Shown: positions 38,001-46,809 of the stretch, piece after piece | Layout of the letters: each line of letters begins with the position of its first letter | Numbering within the stretch: the first letter of the stretch is position 1 | Origin: Cymbomonas tetramitiformis | Lineage: Eukaryota > Chlorophyta > Pyramimonadophyceae > Pyramimonadales > Pyramimonadaceae | Direction of reading: 5' to 3' | NCBI GenBank assembly: GCA_001247695.2 | Contig: LGRX02027204.1 | Coordinates: 25,184 to 89,183 of the forward strand | Length of the DNA stretch: 64,000 nucleotides | Translations under genes and position numbers: made by a program | Notes under the pieces: model-generated | Told to the model about the DNA's origin: nothing | What the model saw: only the letters and a program-made list of their open reading frames with translations | Database searches by the model: none

Positions 38001-41000
38001 CCGTCCACCCAGGTCACAACACGCGTCGACGTCGAAGCTGCCGGACTGTCGTTGGAGGCGCTCAAAGACCTCCTTGCGCACCTTCCAGTCTTGCCGATCG
38101 GCTGGGGGCTTGGCGGTTCGACTAGACGGCCGAGCTGGCTGCTTAGGCCTTCGAGAATCCATAGCAGGCCGTGTCGAGGTTTTCGGCGTGACGGAAGGAG
38201 CCGTCGTAGCAATGGGTTGTTGCAGCCGAGCACTACGACGCAATACCGGGGTGGTTCCCGGGGTGCTCGTTTCCTGCCGGTGCTTTCCAGATTCGGACAT
38301 ATCAGCGAAGTAGTCGGTGGGAGCTCGCAGCATCAGTTGTGCTTCAGGCTGCATGCTGCATGTTGCATGCTCAGCTGGGCGTGTTGCATGCTCAGCTGGG
38401 CAGGTTGCATGCGAAGCTGAGCTGGCTGTATGCGAAGCTGAGCTGGTTGCATGCGAAGCTGAGCTGGTTGCATGCTCAGCAAGGCATGCTGCATGCTCAG
38501 GCGAGCTGATTGCGTGCTCAGACAAGCGTGTTGCATGCTCAGCGGGGCAGGTTGCATGCGAAGCTGAGCTGGTTGCATGCGGAGCTGAGCTGGTTGCATG
38601 CGAAGCTGAGCTGGTTGCATGCGAAGCTGAGCTGGTTGCATGCGAAGCTGAGCTGGTTGCATGCTCAGCAAGGCGTGCTGCATGCTCAGGCGAGCTGGTT
38701 GCATGCTCAGGCAAGCGTGTTGCATGCTCAGCTGGGCAGGTTGCATGCAAAGCTGAGCTGGTTGCATGCTCAGCAAGGCATGCTGCATGCTCAGGCGAGC
38801 TGGTTGCATGCTCAGGCAAGCGTGTTGCATGCTCAGCTGGGCAGGTTGCATGCGAAGCTGAGCTGGTTGCATGCGAAGCTGAGCTGGTTGCATGCGAAGC
38901 TGAGCTGGTTGCATGCTCAGCAAGGCATGCTGCATGCTCAGGCGAGCTGGTTGCATGCTCAGGCAAGCGTGTTGCATGCTCAGCTGGGCAGGTTGCATGC
39001 TCAGCTGAGCTGGTTGCATGCTCAGTAAGGCATGCTGCATGCCAAGGCGCGCTGCCAGCCTGGAGCAGGCTTACCAGGGCTCGCTCCGCCACCTGAAGCG
39101 TCTCCACGCCATCCATCCATGACTCCATGGTGGCCACCCATCCTGGTACAGGGGGTGGCGGGTGGTCTTCAAAGATCTCCTCGACATCCAGCACGGAGAG
39201 CGGGTCCTTGGGGAGGTCCGTCTCCTTGTCTACAACACCGGCCTCCTTGAGCCCATCCCGCGGGTCCTTGGTCACGTAGTCAGGTCGGCGGGATAGCGCA
39301 TCGGGGACCAGAAGGAGGGCTCCCTTGACGTACTCCATTCGTGGGACACCGACCTCCACCAGGTCCATGTACCACCGTGCCTGCCGTCGGCTAAGCTCTC
39401 GTCCCGGGGACATTAGCCATTCCAGGGGGCGATGGTCACCTTGTAACCGGAAGTCGGAGGAGAACAAGTAGTGCCTCCAGGTGACGGTGGTGCAATGGTG
39501 CAACGCACAGAGCTCCCTTTCGCCGGTGTGGTAATTCTGCTCCGCTGCAGAAAACTGCCGACTATCGTAGGCGATCACCCTCATACCGTCTCCCGTATCT
39601 TGCATGAGTACGCCTCCCAAAGCAACTCCACTTGCGTCCGTTTGTACCAAAAACGGCGCTGACCCATCCGCGGCTGCCTTCATGTCGGGCAATGCCAATA
39701 CTGGGGCTGAGGAAAGAGCGGTCTTCAGCTCGTCGAAGGCCCATTGTTGGAGTTCTCCCCACTGCCACGGTACGTCGGTCTTGGTGAGCAAGGTCAAGGG
39801 TTGGGCAATCTCCGAGAACCGGTGCACAAACCGGCGGTAGTACCCCGCTAGTCCAAGGAACTGTCTGACGTGGGTTACTGTCTCCAGCTTCGGCCAGTCC
39901 TTGATGGAGGACACCTTGTCATGCTGAGGTTGGCATCCTTTGGCGGATAGAGTGTGACCCAAGAACCGTAGAGACTCCTTCAGCATCTGCGCCTTGGAAG
40001 CCTTCAGGTATACCCCTTTTTCTCGACAAGTGTCCAAGAACTGACGTACGTGGTCGTAATGTTCTTCCACCGTGCGTGAGAAGACCACCACATCGTCGAT
40101 AAAAATCCGTACAAAGGGGAGATGACCGAGTGCACGCTGCATTCGCCGCTGATACTGAGATGGAGAGTTCTGCAGGCCCTGGGGCATCACCAACCATTCG
40201 TAGGCCCCCATCTGGGTGGTGAACGCGGTCTTCTCCACGTCCTCCTCGGCCATTGGCACTTGCCAGAATCCGTCCACCGCGTCAAAGGAGGAGAAGAACG
40301 CTGCCCCTTGCATCTCGTCAAACATCAGTTGGATGTCCGGTAGTGGATACCGGTCCCGCACCGTCTGCTGATTCAATTGCCGGTAATCCACCACCAGACG
40401 CAATGTCTTCGGGTCACCAGGCTTGGGTACCATCAGACATGGGGCGGCATACGGGCTTGACGACGGCCGGATGTAACCCTTCTTCATGAGCTGCTCGATG
40501 CGTTCACGTAACTGACGTAGCTCTTCAGCGGTCATCTTGTATGGACGCCTACATGGTGGCCCACCCTCCGCGTCCGGCTTGCGATCAATGCGGGCCTTGT
40601 CCTCTTCAGTGCGACGCAACTTGGAGGCCTCCGGTAGAGCTGCACACAGGGTATCTAGATACTTCTCAAAGAAGGCGTCAAAGCGCTGCTTCCACGTGCT
40701 GCTTACCGGTGCATCTCGAGTATCTTGACGGGGTCCTTCCTTCTCCACGGGGGTGTGAGGTGGCGGTACTTCAGCAGCGGTAGCCGCAAAGGCTGCCTCA
40801 TGGTCGTTCCCGCGCGCGGCCATCATGAGCCACTGAGGTTGTGACTCTTCATCCCCGGCCAGGCGCCTGGTCTCGGCGTGGATGAGGTGCTGCTTCAGCT
40901 GCGCTGCCGTCAGGAATACCTCATCGAACAGCCCCGCGCCTTGGGCCTTGCCCTGACCCACCCCCGGACTACAGCCCGCGAGTGTCACCCGTTGCTGTCC

Positions 41001-41549
41001 TCCACCATTTGCTCGCGTGTTGAAGGATACGGAACCGTGACCGGCATAATCCAACGTGACCGGGGAAAGACTGCGAAGCCACTTACCCCCCAACACCACG
41101 TCTACTTGGATTCCTAGCGGCAAGACTCGCAGAGCCATTCGCTTCTCGCAGTAGTTTACTCCCGCCGCCGTGTGCGCGGTAAACTTGGTGTACGCCACCT
41201 CTCCAGCGGTCTTTACAGATCCATCTGACAGTGTGACCTTCATTGGCGTCCCTGAGCGCACTGTCAAGTCACAGGTACGGGCACAATCCGCCGAGATGAA
41301 GTTGTCCGAGGCGCCTGAGTCCACCAGCACCTTTACTCGGTGTCCACGAAGGTAGGCATAGAACACCAGGAGTAAGGGTCCTTCCTCGTCCCGCACCGCT
41401 GACAGTGTGTGTGCCAAGAGTGTCCCTGTTCGAGTGTTTGCTTTCCAGCGCACCCCCCCCATCCAGTTGAACACGCTTACATTTAAGAGCATCTTCAATT
41501 CGGGTGAGAGCTCAAAGCGGTTGCAGCCTCGTCCACCAAGGCGTTGCAC
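35091..41549 (-). CDS. Ty3/gypsy-type Pol polyprotein with adenine-MTase-like and C5-MTase domains (2152 aa)
   Basis: Domains run in order. An aspartic protease (VDSGASDNF, ~76-84) is followed by reverse transcriptase (~330-510; LRLVVDYRQLN and catalytic FIDD at 484-487) and RNase H (TDASGVALGG, ~637-646). A GCATGC-encoded heptad array (~840-1070) and an adenine-methyltransferase-like domain (~1152-1295; NPPYS near 1208) come next. The integrase has an HHCC finger (CPTCQAV) and the D..D..E residues VDFVTG, CDRDPRF and QAEHTNR. A chromodomain-like segment (EEWKVRWTGY) precedes a C-terminal C5-cytosine methyltransferase (~1933-2152). The frame is open throughout, so it may be young. Normal gypsy Pol is roughly half this length. 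Pol overlaps ORF2 by about 55 nt. Confidence 0.9.
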   Translation of the reverse strand: MQRLGGRGCNRFELSPELKMLLNVSVFNWMGGVRWKANTRTGTLLAHTLSAVRDEEGPLLLVFYAYLRGHRVKVLVDSGASDNFISADCARTCDLTVRSGTPMKVTLSDGSVKTAGEVAYTKFTAHTAAGVNYCEKRMALRVLPLGIQVDVVLGGKWLRSLSPVTLDYAGHGSVSFNTRANGGGQQRVTLAGCSPGVGQGKAQGAGLFDEVFLTAAQLKQHLIHAETRRLAGDEESQPQWLMMAARGNDHEAAFAATAAEVPPPHTPVEKEGPRQDTRDAPVSSTWKQRFDAFFEKYLDTLCAALPEASKLRRTEEDKARIDRKPDAEGGPPCRRPYKMTAEELRQLRERIEQLMKKGYIRPSSSPYAAPCLMVPKPGDPKTLRLVVDYRQLNQQTVRDRYPLPDIQLMFDEMQGAAFFSSFDAVDGFWQVPMAEEDVEKTAFTTQMGAYEWLVMPQGLQNSPSQYQRRMQRALGHLPFVRIFIDDVVVFSRTVEEHYDHVRQFLDTCREKGVYLKASKAQMLKESLRFLGHTLSAKGCQPQHDKVSSIKDWPKLETVTHVRQFLGLAGYYRRFVHRFSEIAQPLTLLTKTDVPWQWGELQQWAFDELKTALSSAPVLALPDMKAAADGSAPFLVQTDASGVALGGVLMQDTGDGMRVIAYDSRQFSAAEQNYHTGERELCALHHCTTVTWRHYLFSSDFRLQGDHRPLEWLMSPGRELSRRQARWYMDLVEVGVPRMEYVKGALLLVPDALSRRPDYVTKDPRDGLKEAGVVDKETDLPKDPLSVLDVEEIFEDHPPPPVPGWVATMESWMDGVETLQVAERALVSLLQAGSAPWHAACLTEHATSSAEHATCPAEHATRLPEHATSSPEHAACLAEHATSSASHATSSASHATSSASHATCPAEHATRLPEHATSSPEHAACLAEHATSSALHATCPAEHATRLPEHATSSPEHAARLAEHATSSASHATSSASHATSSASHATSSAPHATSSASHATCPAEHATRLSEHAISSPEHAACLAEHATSSASHATSSASHTASSASHATCPAEHATRPAEHATCSMQPEAQLMLRAPTDYFADMSESGKHRQETSTPGTTPVLRRSARLQQPIATTAPSVTPKTSTRPAMDSRRPKQPARPSSRTAKPPADRQDWKVRKEVFERLQRQSGSFDVDACCDLGGRNRQVDAYWTDCLQQQWRGKHVWCNPPYSSSHISIEAVLRKYVDEWRQDPAHTSAVFLLPDIQARMPQWRRLFRMAGMRLVEVIPTHDERGVPTQLFETPDGVLHDLPWPVLVVHAPPTRQLLPRVRHPRVAPPIVRRGKAAETRDATSLPTDVTFLESLHDEYACAGPLRQLRDEILAAPHHACHEGFPYRCGDVLWRVAAGRYQLVLGEDSPLREVVFKDAHDSTAAGHTGREKTLERVLRRFWWKNASEDVAGWVASCPTCQAVRPRASYPDGLLNPHAIPQRNWQDVSVDFVTGLPLTAQGNDAFVTFTCKLSKMVRLMPMNFGDSSAQTVARIYFDVVWRQHGAPMKIVCDRDPRFQDSFWRELMRLMGVRVASTTPYNPRSDGQAEHTNRVVEDMLRSFVGANPDDWDLYMTNVEFAINDSRSDVTGFTPFELCYGVSPMSQLDLFLEAATLPGSARRKGGVGTAHEMAAKFSSQLRDARGRLELAQQRQREQFDRRHKQHKYAVGDLVWIEARHLTEKVMDRALCRKLGKRWHGPVTVVECFYSDLQAELAEADRGAPVAYRLALPPHWRIHDVFAQHRLKPYISGKDEFASRAQLPVPDPVMVDKQAEAHVDKILAYRVRMVKGKSVEEWKVRWTGYSAAPDQWRSRDKMDRGGENQQLKEFEARRLGMQADMLKSTEHDRRRRQQRQPVHLGVTLSQLTEHPCDVPEVDSPPEDFCLPWERVETLGNGELVVITDLEERKTRPVRILVLFSGTGSVEREFAKCFPSASVVTLDNDPRWQPNHLASMESDWDPTQYPPGFFDVIWASPPCTQYSQARTTGGPPDLEGADKSVKCTLDAIEYLKPKHWFLENPEGRYPNALRLRSVVRKLPQPLFCTYCKYGERYRKPTCIWTSSPPPTPLLECTSRTPCACKWATGGHPETAQLGPSSSQQPGARDAHAVYPVPAPLLRHLFHHLQFGELDT
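35093..35756 (-). other. C5-cytosine methyltransferase domain of the Pol polyprotein
   Basis: Motif I is LVLFSGTGSVEREF. Motif IV is SPPCTQYS, with the catalytic Cys near residue 2000. ENP in place of ENV is seen in motif VI, and YRKPTCIWT lies in the motif VIII region. A CACKWATGG-containing tail and LRHLFHHL close the protein. The catalytic residues appear intact. C5 methyltransferases inside LTR retroelements are known from charophyte and dinoflagellate genomes (recalled knowledge). I cannot tell whether this one is related. Confidence 0.75.
37660..38095 (-). other. Adenine-methyltransferase-like (phage Dam-type) domain of Pol
   Basis: DWKVRKEVFERL leads into FDVDACCDLGGRNRQ, YWTD, W-R-G-K-HVWCNPPYS, then AVFLLPDIQA and W-RRLFRMAG. 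The order D-V-D-A, N-R-Q, Y-W-T, W, then NPPY and L-L-P matches the small phage DNA N6-adenine methyltransferases, where NPPY is the catalytic motif. It sits between the heptad array and the integrase, an unusual place. Activity is inferred from motif conservation. Confidence 0.65.
38340..39043. repeat. GCATGC array 2, inside the pol ORF
   Basis: About 33 units of 21 bp occur. On the coding (minus) strand each contains GCATGCAACC followed by 11 bases such as AGCTCAGCTTC. They encode seven-residue repeats of the EHATSSA type between RNase H and the adenine-methyltransferase-like domain. The frame is kept through all units. Confidence 0.85.
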
Positions 41550-44126
41550 TCGTGTTCTTCGCCACTACCATGTTCAGTGGCACCGACGTACGTGGTGGCG
41601 TTGGTCGAGACACTGACGTGAGTGGTGTCACTGTTGGTGTCGCTGACGTGTGTGGTGTCGCTGCCGGTGGCACTGACGTGCGTTGTGTCGCTGTCGGTGG
41701 CGCTAATGTGCGTCGTGTCGCTGTCGGTGGCGCTGACGTGAGTAGTGCCACTGTCGGTAGCGCTGACATGTGTAGAGTCACTGTCTGATCCGCTTTCCAG
41801 CGGCTGGGACCCACCGGTTGCATGCTGGGCCGAGCGCGTTGCATGCTTGGCGGAGCCGGTTGCATGCCCAGGCTGTCTGGTTGCATGCTCAGCCGGGCGT
41901 GTCGCATGCTCAGCCGGGCAGGTTGCATGCTTAGCCAGGCTGGTTGCATGCTCAACGAGGCAGGTTGCATGCTGAGACCCACTGGTTGCATGCTGAGCCG
42001 GGCGTGTTGCATGCCGGGCGAGGCGTGTTGCATGCTCAGCCGGGCGGGTTGCATGCTCAGCAAGGCATGCTGCATGCTCTGGCGAGCTGGTTGCATGCTC
42101 AGCGGGGCAGGTTGCATGCTCAGCTGGGCGTGTTGCATGCTCAGCTGGGCAGGTTGCATGCTGAGACCCACTGGTTGCATGCATAGGCCGGCTGGTTGCA
42201 TGCGCAGGCCGGCTGGTTGCATGCTCAGCAAGGCATGCTGCATGCTCAGGCGAGCTGGTAGCATGCTCAGCGAGGCGGGTTGCATGCTCAGCTGGGCGTG
42301 TTGCATGCTCAGCTGGGCAGGTTGCATGCTGAGACCCACTGGTTGCATGCGCAGGCCGGCTGGGTTGCATGCTCAGCAAGGCATGCTGCATGCTCAGGCG
42401 AGCCGGTCGCATGCTCAGCCGGACTGGTTGCATGCTGTGAGGCGCTGGTTGCATGCTGGAATCCACTGGTTGCATGCTGAACCAGGCGTGTTGCATGCTG
42501 GTCGGGGCGTGTTGCATGCGGGTACAGGCCCGTTGCATGCTCAGCCGGTCGAGTTGCATGCCGGCGTGGGCTGTCAGGTCCTCCCGCCAGCTGCTGGGTC
42601 ATGTTCAGCTCCTCCTCGGGCGGACTAGGGCAGGATGCAGCACGTTGGTTGCATGCTGGCGGTATGCTACCCGATCCGCCTGCCAGTTGCTGGGTCATAC
42701 TCAGCTCCTCCTCGAGGTGCTCAGGTTCGCCCGCCGGTTGCTGGGTCGTGCTCAGACCCTCCCAAGCAGCAAGACGCGCAGTCTCCCAAGCCGCAAGACG
42801 TGCAGCTTCATTCTTCCTCCAGGCTTTCATCCGCTGGTCCAAGGTCGTACGCTTCCTCCCACTCCTCGAAGGCTTCGAACGACGGGTAGGCGTATCCTCC
42901 CCCGAGGACTGCTCACGGTGTTGCTGCAACCGGTACTGGCTGCAATGAATCTCCATCTCGGACTCGTCCGTGCTGTGGGTTAGGTCCGAGGGGCTCGATC
43001 CCAGAGTTGCCGCAAGAACTGTCTCGTCTGGTTTGAGAGGAGCAGGATTGGGAGGTGGGTGTGCTCGTCGAACACGTCCGAACACAGCATGCACAATCGC
43101 CTTACCGCACTGCCTGACCCGCTGGACTGCCGTGGTCCATGTGGAGGCCGTCTTGAGCGCATGGGAGTCAAAGGGGGTGTCCTGCGCTCGTTGTGCCCGC
43201 CGACGTCGCCACAAGCGATAGGCTCGCTGTATTGATATCGCCGCTGACGCTTGACGCCGTCGAAGGCGACGGAGCCCAATCATCTCCCAAGGTCGGCCTT
43301 CTTGAGGTACATTCGTCTTCGGCCCGTATTCTTGCTCCACAGCCCGACGCTGCTCGCGTGGACTCAACTCCGCCCAGGCCAAGCCCAATGTGCCGCCCAT
43401 GCGACCACGCAAGCGGGCAAGTATAAGCTTGTCCAACTCGTACTTCCGTTGGCGACGGCTGAAGGGTGTAGTCGCGGGACGTCGTGTAGCATGGCGACGA
43501 CTGCGCTCAGCCATCTTGTGTGCCTCCGCCGGGGACTTCTTCTTGAGGGTCATGCGTAGTTGTCGTAGTAGGACACTTTCAGAGGTAGCCCCGGCCGGGC
43601 TTCTCCAGCTCCACGATGTCAACCGTCTACGCTGATCTGCCAGGGAACTCTGGTACACCTCGGAGGCCCCCGGTGCAGCTAGGTGCAGATCCTTGTAGTC
43701 GCTGGGCTGAACTGTGGGTGCCGCGTGATGAGCTCGGATACGTGGAGGAGGTCCATCAACATTACCGCGGTCAATTGGGACACCGTGTTCGGCACAGTAA
43801 GTCTCCCAACAAGGATGTGCTGTCGGTGGGGTTATCGGCGGAGTCAATGATCCCCGAGGAGGGGGGGGATCCTCCACTGAGAGGGGTCGTCTGCTCAAAA
43901 TGGTTGCGCGCCGTGCGCGCTCTCGGCCACTGAAGGCAATCCGTGATGAACGGGGCCTCGGGCTGACGGTGGAGGGGGGCCGTGCGGCCACACCATGGGA
44001 CGAATCTGATGAAGCCTCTGTGCTCACTGGGGCATGCAGCGCTCGCAGTGAGACGGGCTTTGTCGGGGTACAGGCGGTGGCCTCGTCACGTGACGTCCGC
44101 GAGGGCCATGAAGGACGGGCTGCCAC
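41495..44126 (-). pseudogene. ORF2 of element III: basic protein with IQ-like motif and GCATGC heptads (one frameshift)
   Basis: Two frames join if one G is removed from CTGGGTTGC at ~42361; all sister units read CTGGTTGC. The joined product would be about 875 residues. The N-terminal half is Arg/Ser/Pro-rich with a basic helix that looks like an IQ motif (ISIQRAYRLWRRRRAQ, ~295-310). QQLAGG linkers and about 35 heptads of the EHATxPA type follow. A Thr/Ser tail with repeated ATDSDTTHVS ends about 18 codons into pol. No enzyme is recognised. It lies between gag and pol, where gypsy elements normally have nothing. Confidence 0.5.
41815..42560. repeat. GCATGC array 3, inside ORF2
   Basis: About 35 units of 21 bp run in the same orientation as array 2. 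One unit has the single-base insertion at ~42361 that breaks the ORF. Confidence 0.85.
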
Positions 44127-44167
44127 ATTGGTATAGGGCTGCCTCTGTCCACGGGGTCGATGGAGAT

Positions 44168-45318
44168 TTACTCCTCTTGCCCGGGAGCCCCTGTCGGCTC
44201 CCCACTCCGAAAAGCTGGATCCTCGGTGCTCGTGATGTCACACAGGGCACACAGATCCCCATAGAGGTCCACGTCAACATCCGCCAGAGCGAGGACCTCC
44301 TCCATCATTTCAAGCTCTTCGGGGTTGAGGGAATCCTCCTCGACTCTCTCCTCAATGACCTCCACGCAAGCCGCCACTTGCCCTGGCCTTCGCGCCAACC
44401 GTGCCGGGGCGTTGGCCTTCCAGATTGCCAACTTCTTTTCGTCTGTGCAATTGGCCACCAAATGCTCGAGACTGCCACATGCAAAACAGGGCCGCTCCCT
44501 CACCGCAGGTGCCGGTCGGGATCCTTGGGTCGCCGCCGTGCTGACGGTCACCGGGGCCGCTGTTGCCGAGTCGCCCCCGGCAGTCCCCGGCTCCCACGTG
44601 AGTGCCGCCAACGCAGGCCTCCTCGGGGGCCATCTAGACCGCCCAGACGGGGTGCTGCGTGGTGGAACTTGCCGCTGTCGGTGTCCCATCTCCAACGCCA
44701 CCTTACGGGCGATGGTGTCGTGGAGAACCGCGTCCTCCATCACCTTAGCCGTCTCAATTTCCGTGGCCACGGAACGAACCTTCAAGATGGCGGAGGTGTC
44801 GGACCGTCCGAGTCGACGTTGTTCATCTTCCCACTGCTCCGGGTGACTGGTGTCCAGCCCCAGGTCCGCCAACTTGGAACCCACTTGAACGCTGTGACGT
44901 AGTCCACCCCAAAAAAGCTCGAGAAGTTCCAGCTTGGTAACCTTGCCGCAACCCCGTACTACGTCCGCCACAAAGTTGACAGTCGCGGTTCGGGTGGTGA
45001 TGCGGGTGTAGAAGGCACCGGTCTTCTCCTCCGATCGCTGCCTCGTTGAGAGTAGCTCCGACTTCAACCGCTTCAGGGCGTCCGTGGTGATGTCCACCGA
45101 CAAGGCAAGGTCGCCCATGAACCGTGGCACCGTTGCGTACCTCGCCTTCCACGCCTCTCCTTCGCTGCCTCCTGGCGCCATCTCCTCGACGTACAGCTTC
45201 TGGGCATGGCCAACTTGGCGGTCTTGACCATCCATAGCAAGGTGGAGACGCTGAGCTGGTTGCGTCCTTGCGCCTCACGCCGAAAGCTGGGAGTAGTGAG
45301 CGCCGCAATCACCGTCAT
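44168..45318 (-). CDS. Gag of element III (capsid-like plus zinc knuckle)
   Basis: An ATG at 45318 (MTVIAALTTPSFRRE) opens a frame that joins the long ORF (from 45235) after a 1-nt shift near 45210, so a frameshift is likely. The C-terminal part has a knuckle-type CFACGSLEHLVANC, basic residues before it, and an acidic tail (VEEDSLNPEELEMMEEV). The middle is helical (DALKRLKSELLSTRQR, FWGGLRHSVQVG). The layout fits a gypsy Gag with capsid and nucleocapsid parts. An intron acceptor (TATTTTGTAG) lies just upstream at 45352, so the 5' leader appears spliced. Confidence 0.65.
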
Positions 45319-45351
45319 GTGCTCCAGAAGCGCATTCACCGCCACAGACCC

Positions 45352-46809
45352 TACAAAATAAGGATTATTCCAAGGGCTTGGACCGTCGGCTTGGAACCCC
45401 ATAGGACCCGGTAGGACAGGTATGTGTTTGAGAGGCGTTGGCGTTAACACTGGGAATTCCAAGGGCTTGGACAGCAAATGTCCAGGTCCAAGCCCCGTCC
45501 AAGCCGCGGTCCAAGGGCTTGGACCTGGACATTTGCTATCCAAGCCCTTGGAACCCCCTTGGAATTTACATAAAATTCCAATCGGTTTCCAAGCCGTTGG
45601 ACCGTCGGTTTGGAATACCGTAGGACCCATTTGGACCGTCGGCTTGGAACCCCGTTGGACCCGCTTGGACCATCGGCTTGGATTCCCATAGGATTTTTTT
45701 AGATTGGCGATTCCAAGGGGGTTCCAAATGCTTGGACGGGGCTCGGACCTTGTTAAACGGGCATTCCAATGGGGTTCCAAAGGCTTGGACGGGGCTTAGA
45801 CTCTGCCAAACGGTGATTCCGAGGAGGGTCCAAGGGCTTGGACGCTGCAAAAAAACAGGTTCCAAAGGGGTTCCAAAGACTTGGACGGGTCTTGGACTCC
45901 GTCAAAAGAAGTTTCCGAGGGGGTTCCAAGGGCTTGGATAGGGCTTGGACTCAGTTAAACAGAGATTCCAACGTGATTCCAAGGGCTTGGAAGCTGTTAA
46001 ATTAAGGTTCCAAGCGAGTTCCGAGGGCTTGGACGGGGCTTAGAATCTGTTAAACGAGAATTGCATGGCCAGGTTCCATTGTTCCAAAGCTTTGGAACAA
46101 TGTTTCCAAAAGCTTGGACGGACATGTTCCAAAGGCTTGGAACCATGGTTCCAAATACATTTATTTTGCTTCATACATTTCATTAATTTCAAACGCTTGG
46201 AACCGCATTTCCAACGATTTGGAACAACGTTTCCAAAAGGCTTAAACATATATGGCTCCAAAGGCTTAAACGGACATGGTTCCAAAGACTTGGAACCATG
46301 GCTCCAAATACATTTACAGTGAGAATATGCAGGTATGCAGGGTTAAGGGGTACTGCGCAGTTCCAAAATACACTTGCAATTGTTGCTACATTGTTTTCAT
46401 GTTTCTTTGCACACATACATTATGATGTCGTGTGCATGCTGTGCACAGAAAGTTTAAAGGTTGCGATGCTAAGTTGCAAATACGTCGTCATCATTGGATA
46501 AATAACATTACTTGACAGAATTACAAGTGCGTGGGATCTAGGTTCAGGCTAATAATGCTATCACAAGTCAGGGATTCTACCGAAAGCTGCAAGCTTTCGA
46601 AACTACTCTTAAAACTACTCTAATTAGTTTGAAACTTTTAAATTGAAATCTGTTCCGCTAATTGCAAGCACTGACGCACTTGAAACACGACCTGCGAACA
46701 TGCCGTAAAACAGAACAAAATCAGCGTTCATCAGACGCCGAACCGCAAGTAAAATAATAAACTTCAGTCAACGAAACGCAAATCAGATCCAACGTTTAAA
46801 CAGTCTTAC
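45352..46809 (-). other. Probable leader intron packed with CCAAG/CTTGG quasi-palindromes
   Basis: The donor is CGCAG|GTAAG at 46809 and the acceptor TATTTTGTAG at 45352 (minus strand). Inside are many TCCAAGNNCTTGGA units (45365-46310). The joined exons keep the Gag-side frame open back to two codons before the micro-exon, where a stop occurs; the region would therefore be 5' leader. Splicing is predicted only. Confidence 0.4.
45365..46320. repeat. Quasi-palindrome field 1 (TCCAAG-NN-CTTGGA family)
   Basis: Dozens of 12-14-bp near-palindromes occur at irregular 25-75-bp spacing: CCAAGGGCTTGG, CCAAGCCCTTGG, CCAAAGCTTTGG, CCAAAGGCTTGG. They are linked by short semi-conserved spacers such as GACGGGGCTT and GGGGTTCC. 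Long ORFs here, in all frames, come from the repetition. Confidence 0.75.

Noticed and set aside
34373..42560. CRISPR-like reading of the GCATGC arrays
   Set aside because: The 21-bp period leaves no room for a repeat plus a unique spacer. The variable parts are related to one another, and the context is a eukaryotic retroelement.
45073..45780. 235-codon minus-strand ORF running from the quasi-palindrome field into Gag
   Set aside because: Its N-terminal half is translated CCAAGGGCTTGG repeats. Only the part after the acceptor at 45352 resembles the Gag leader.
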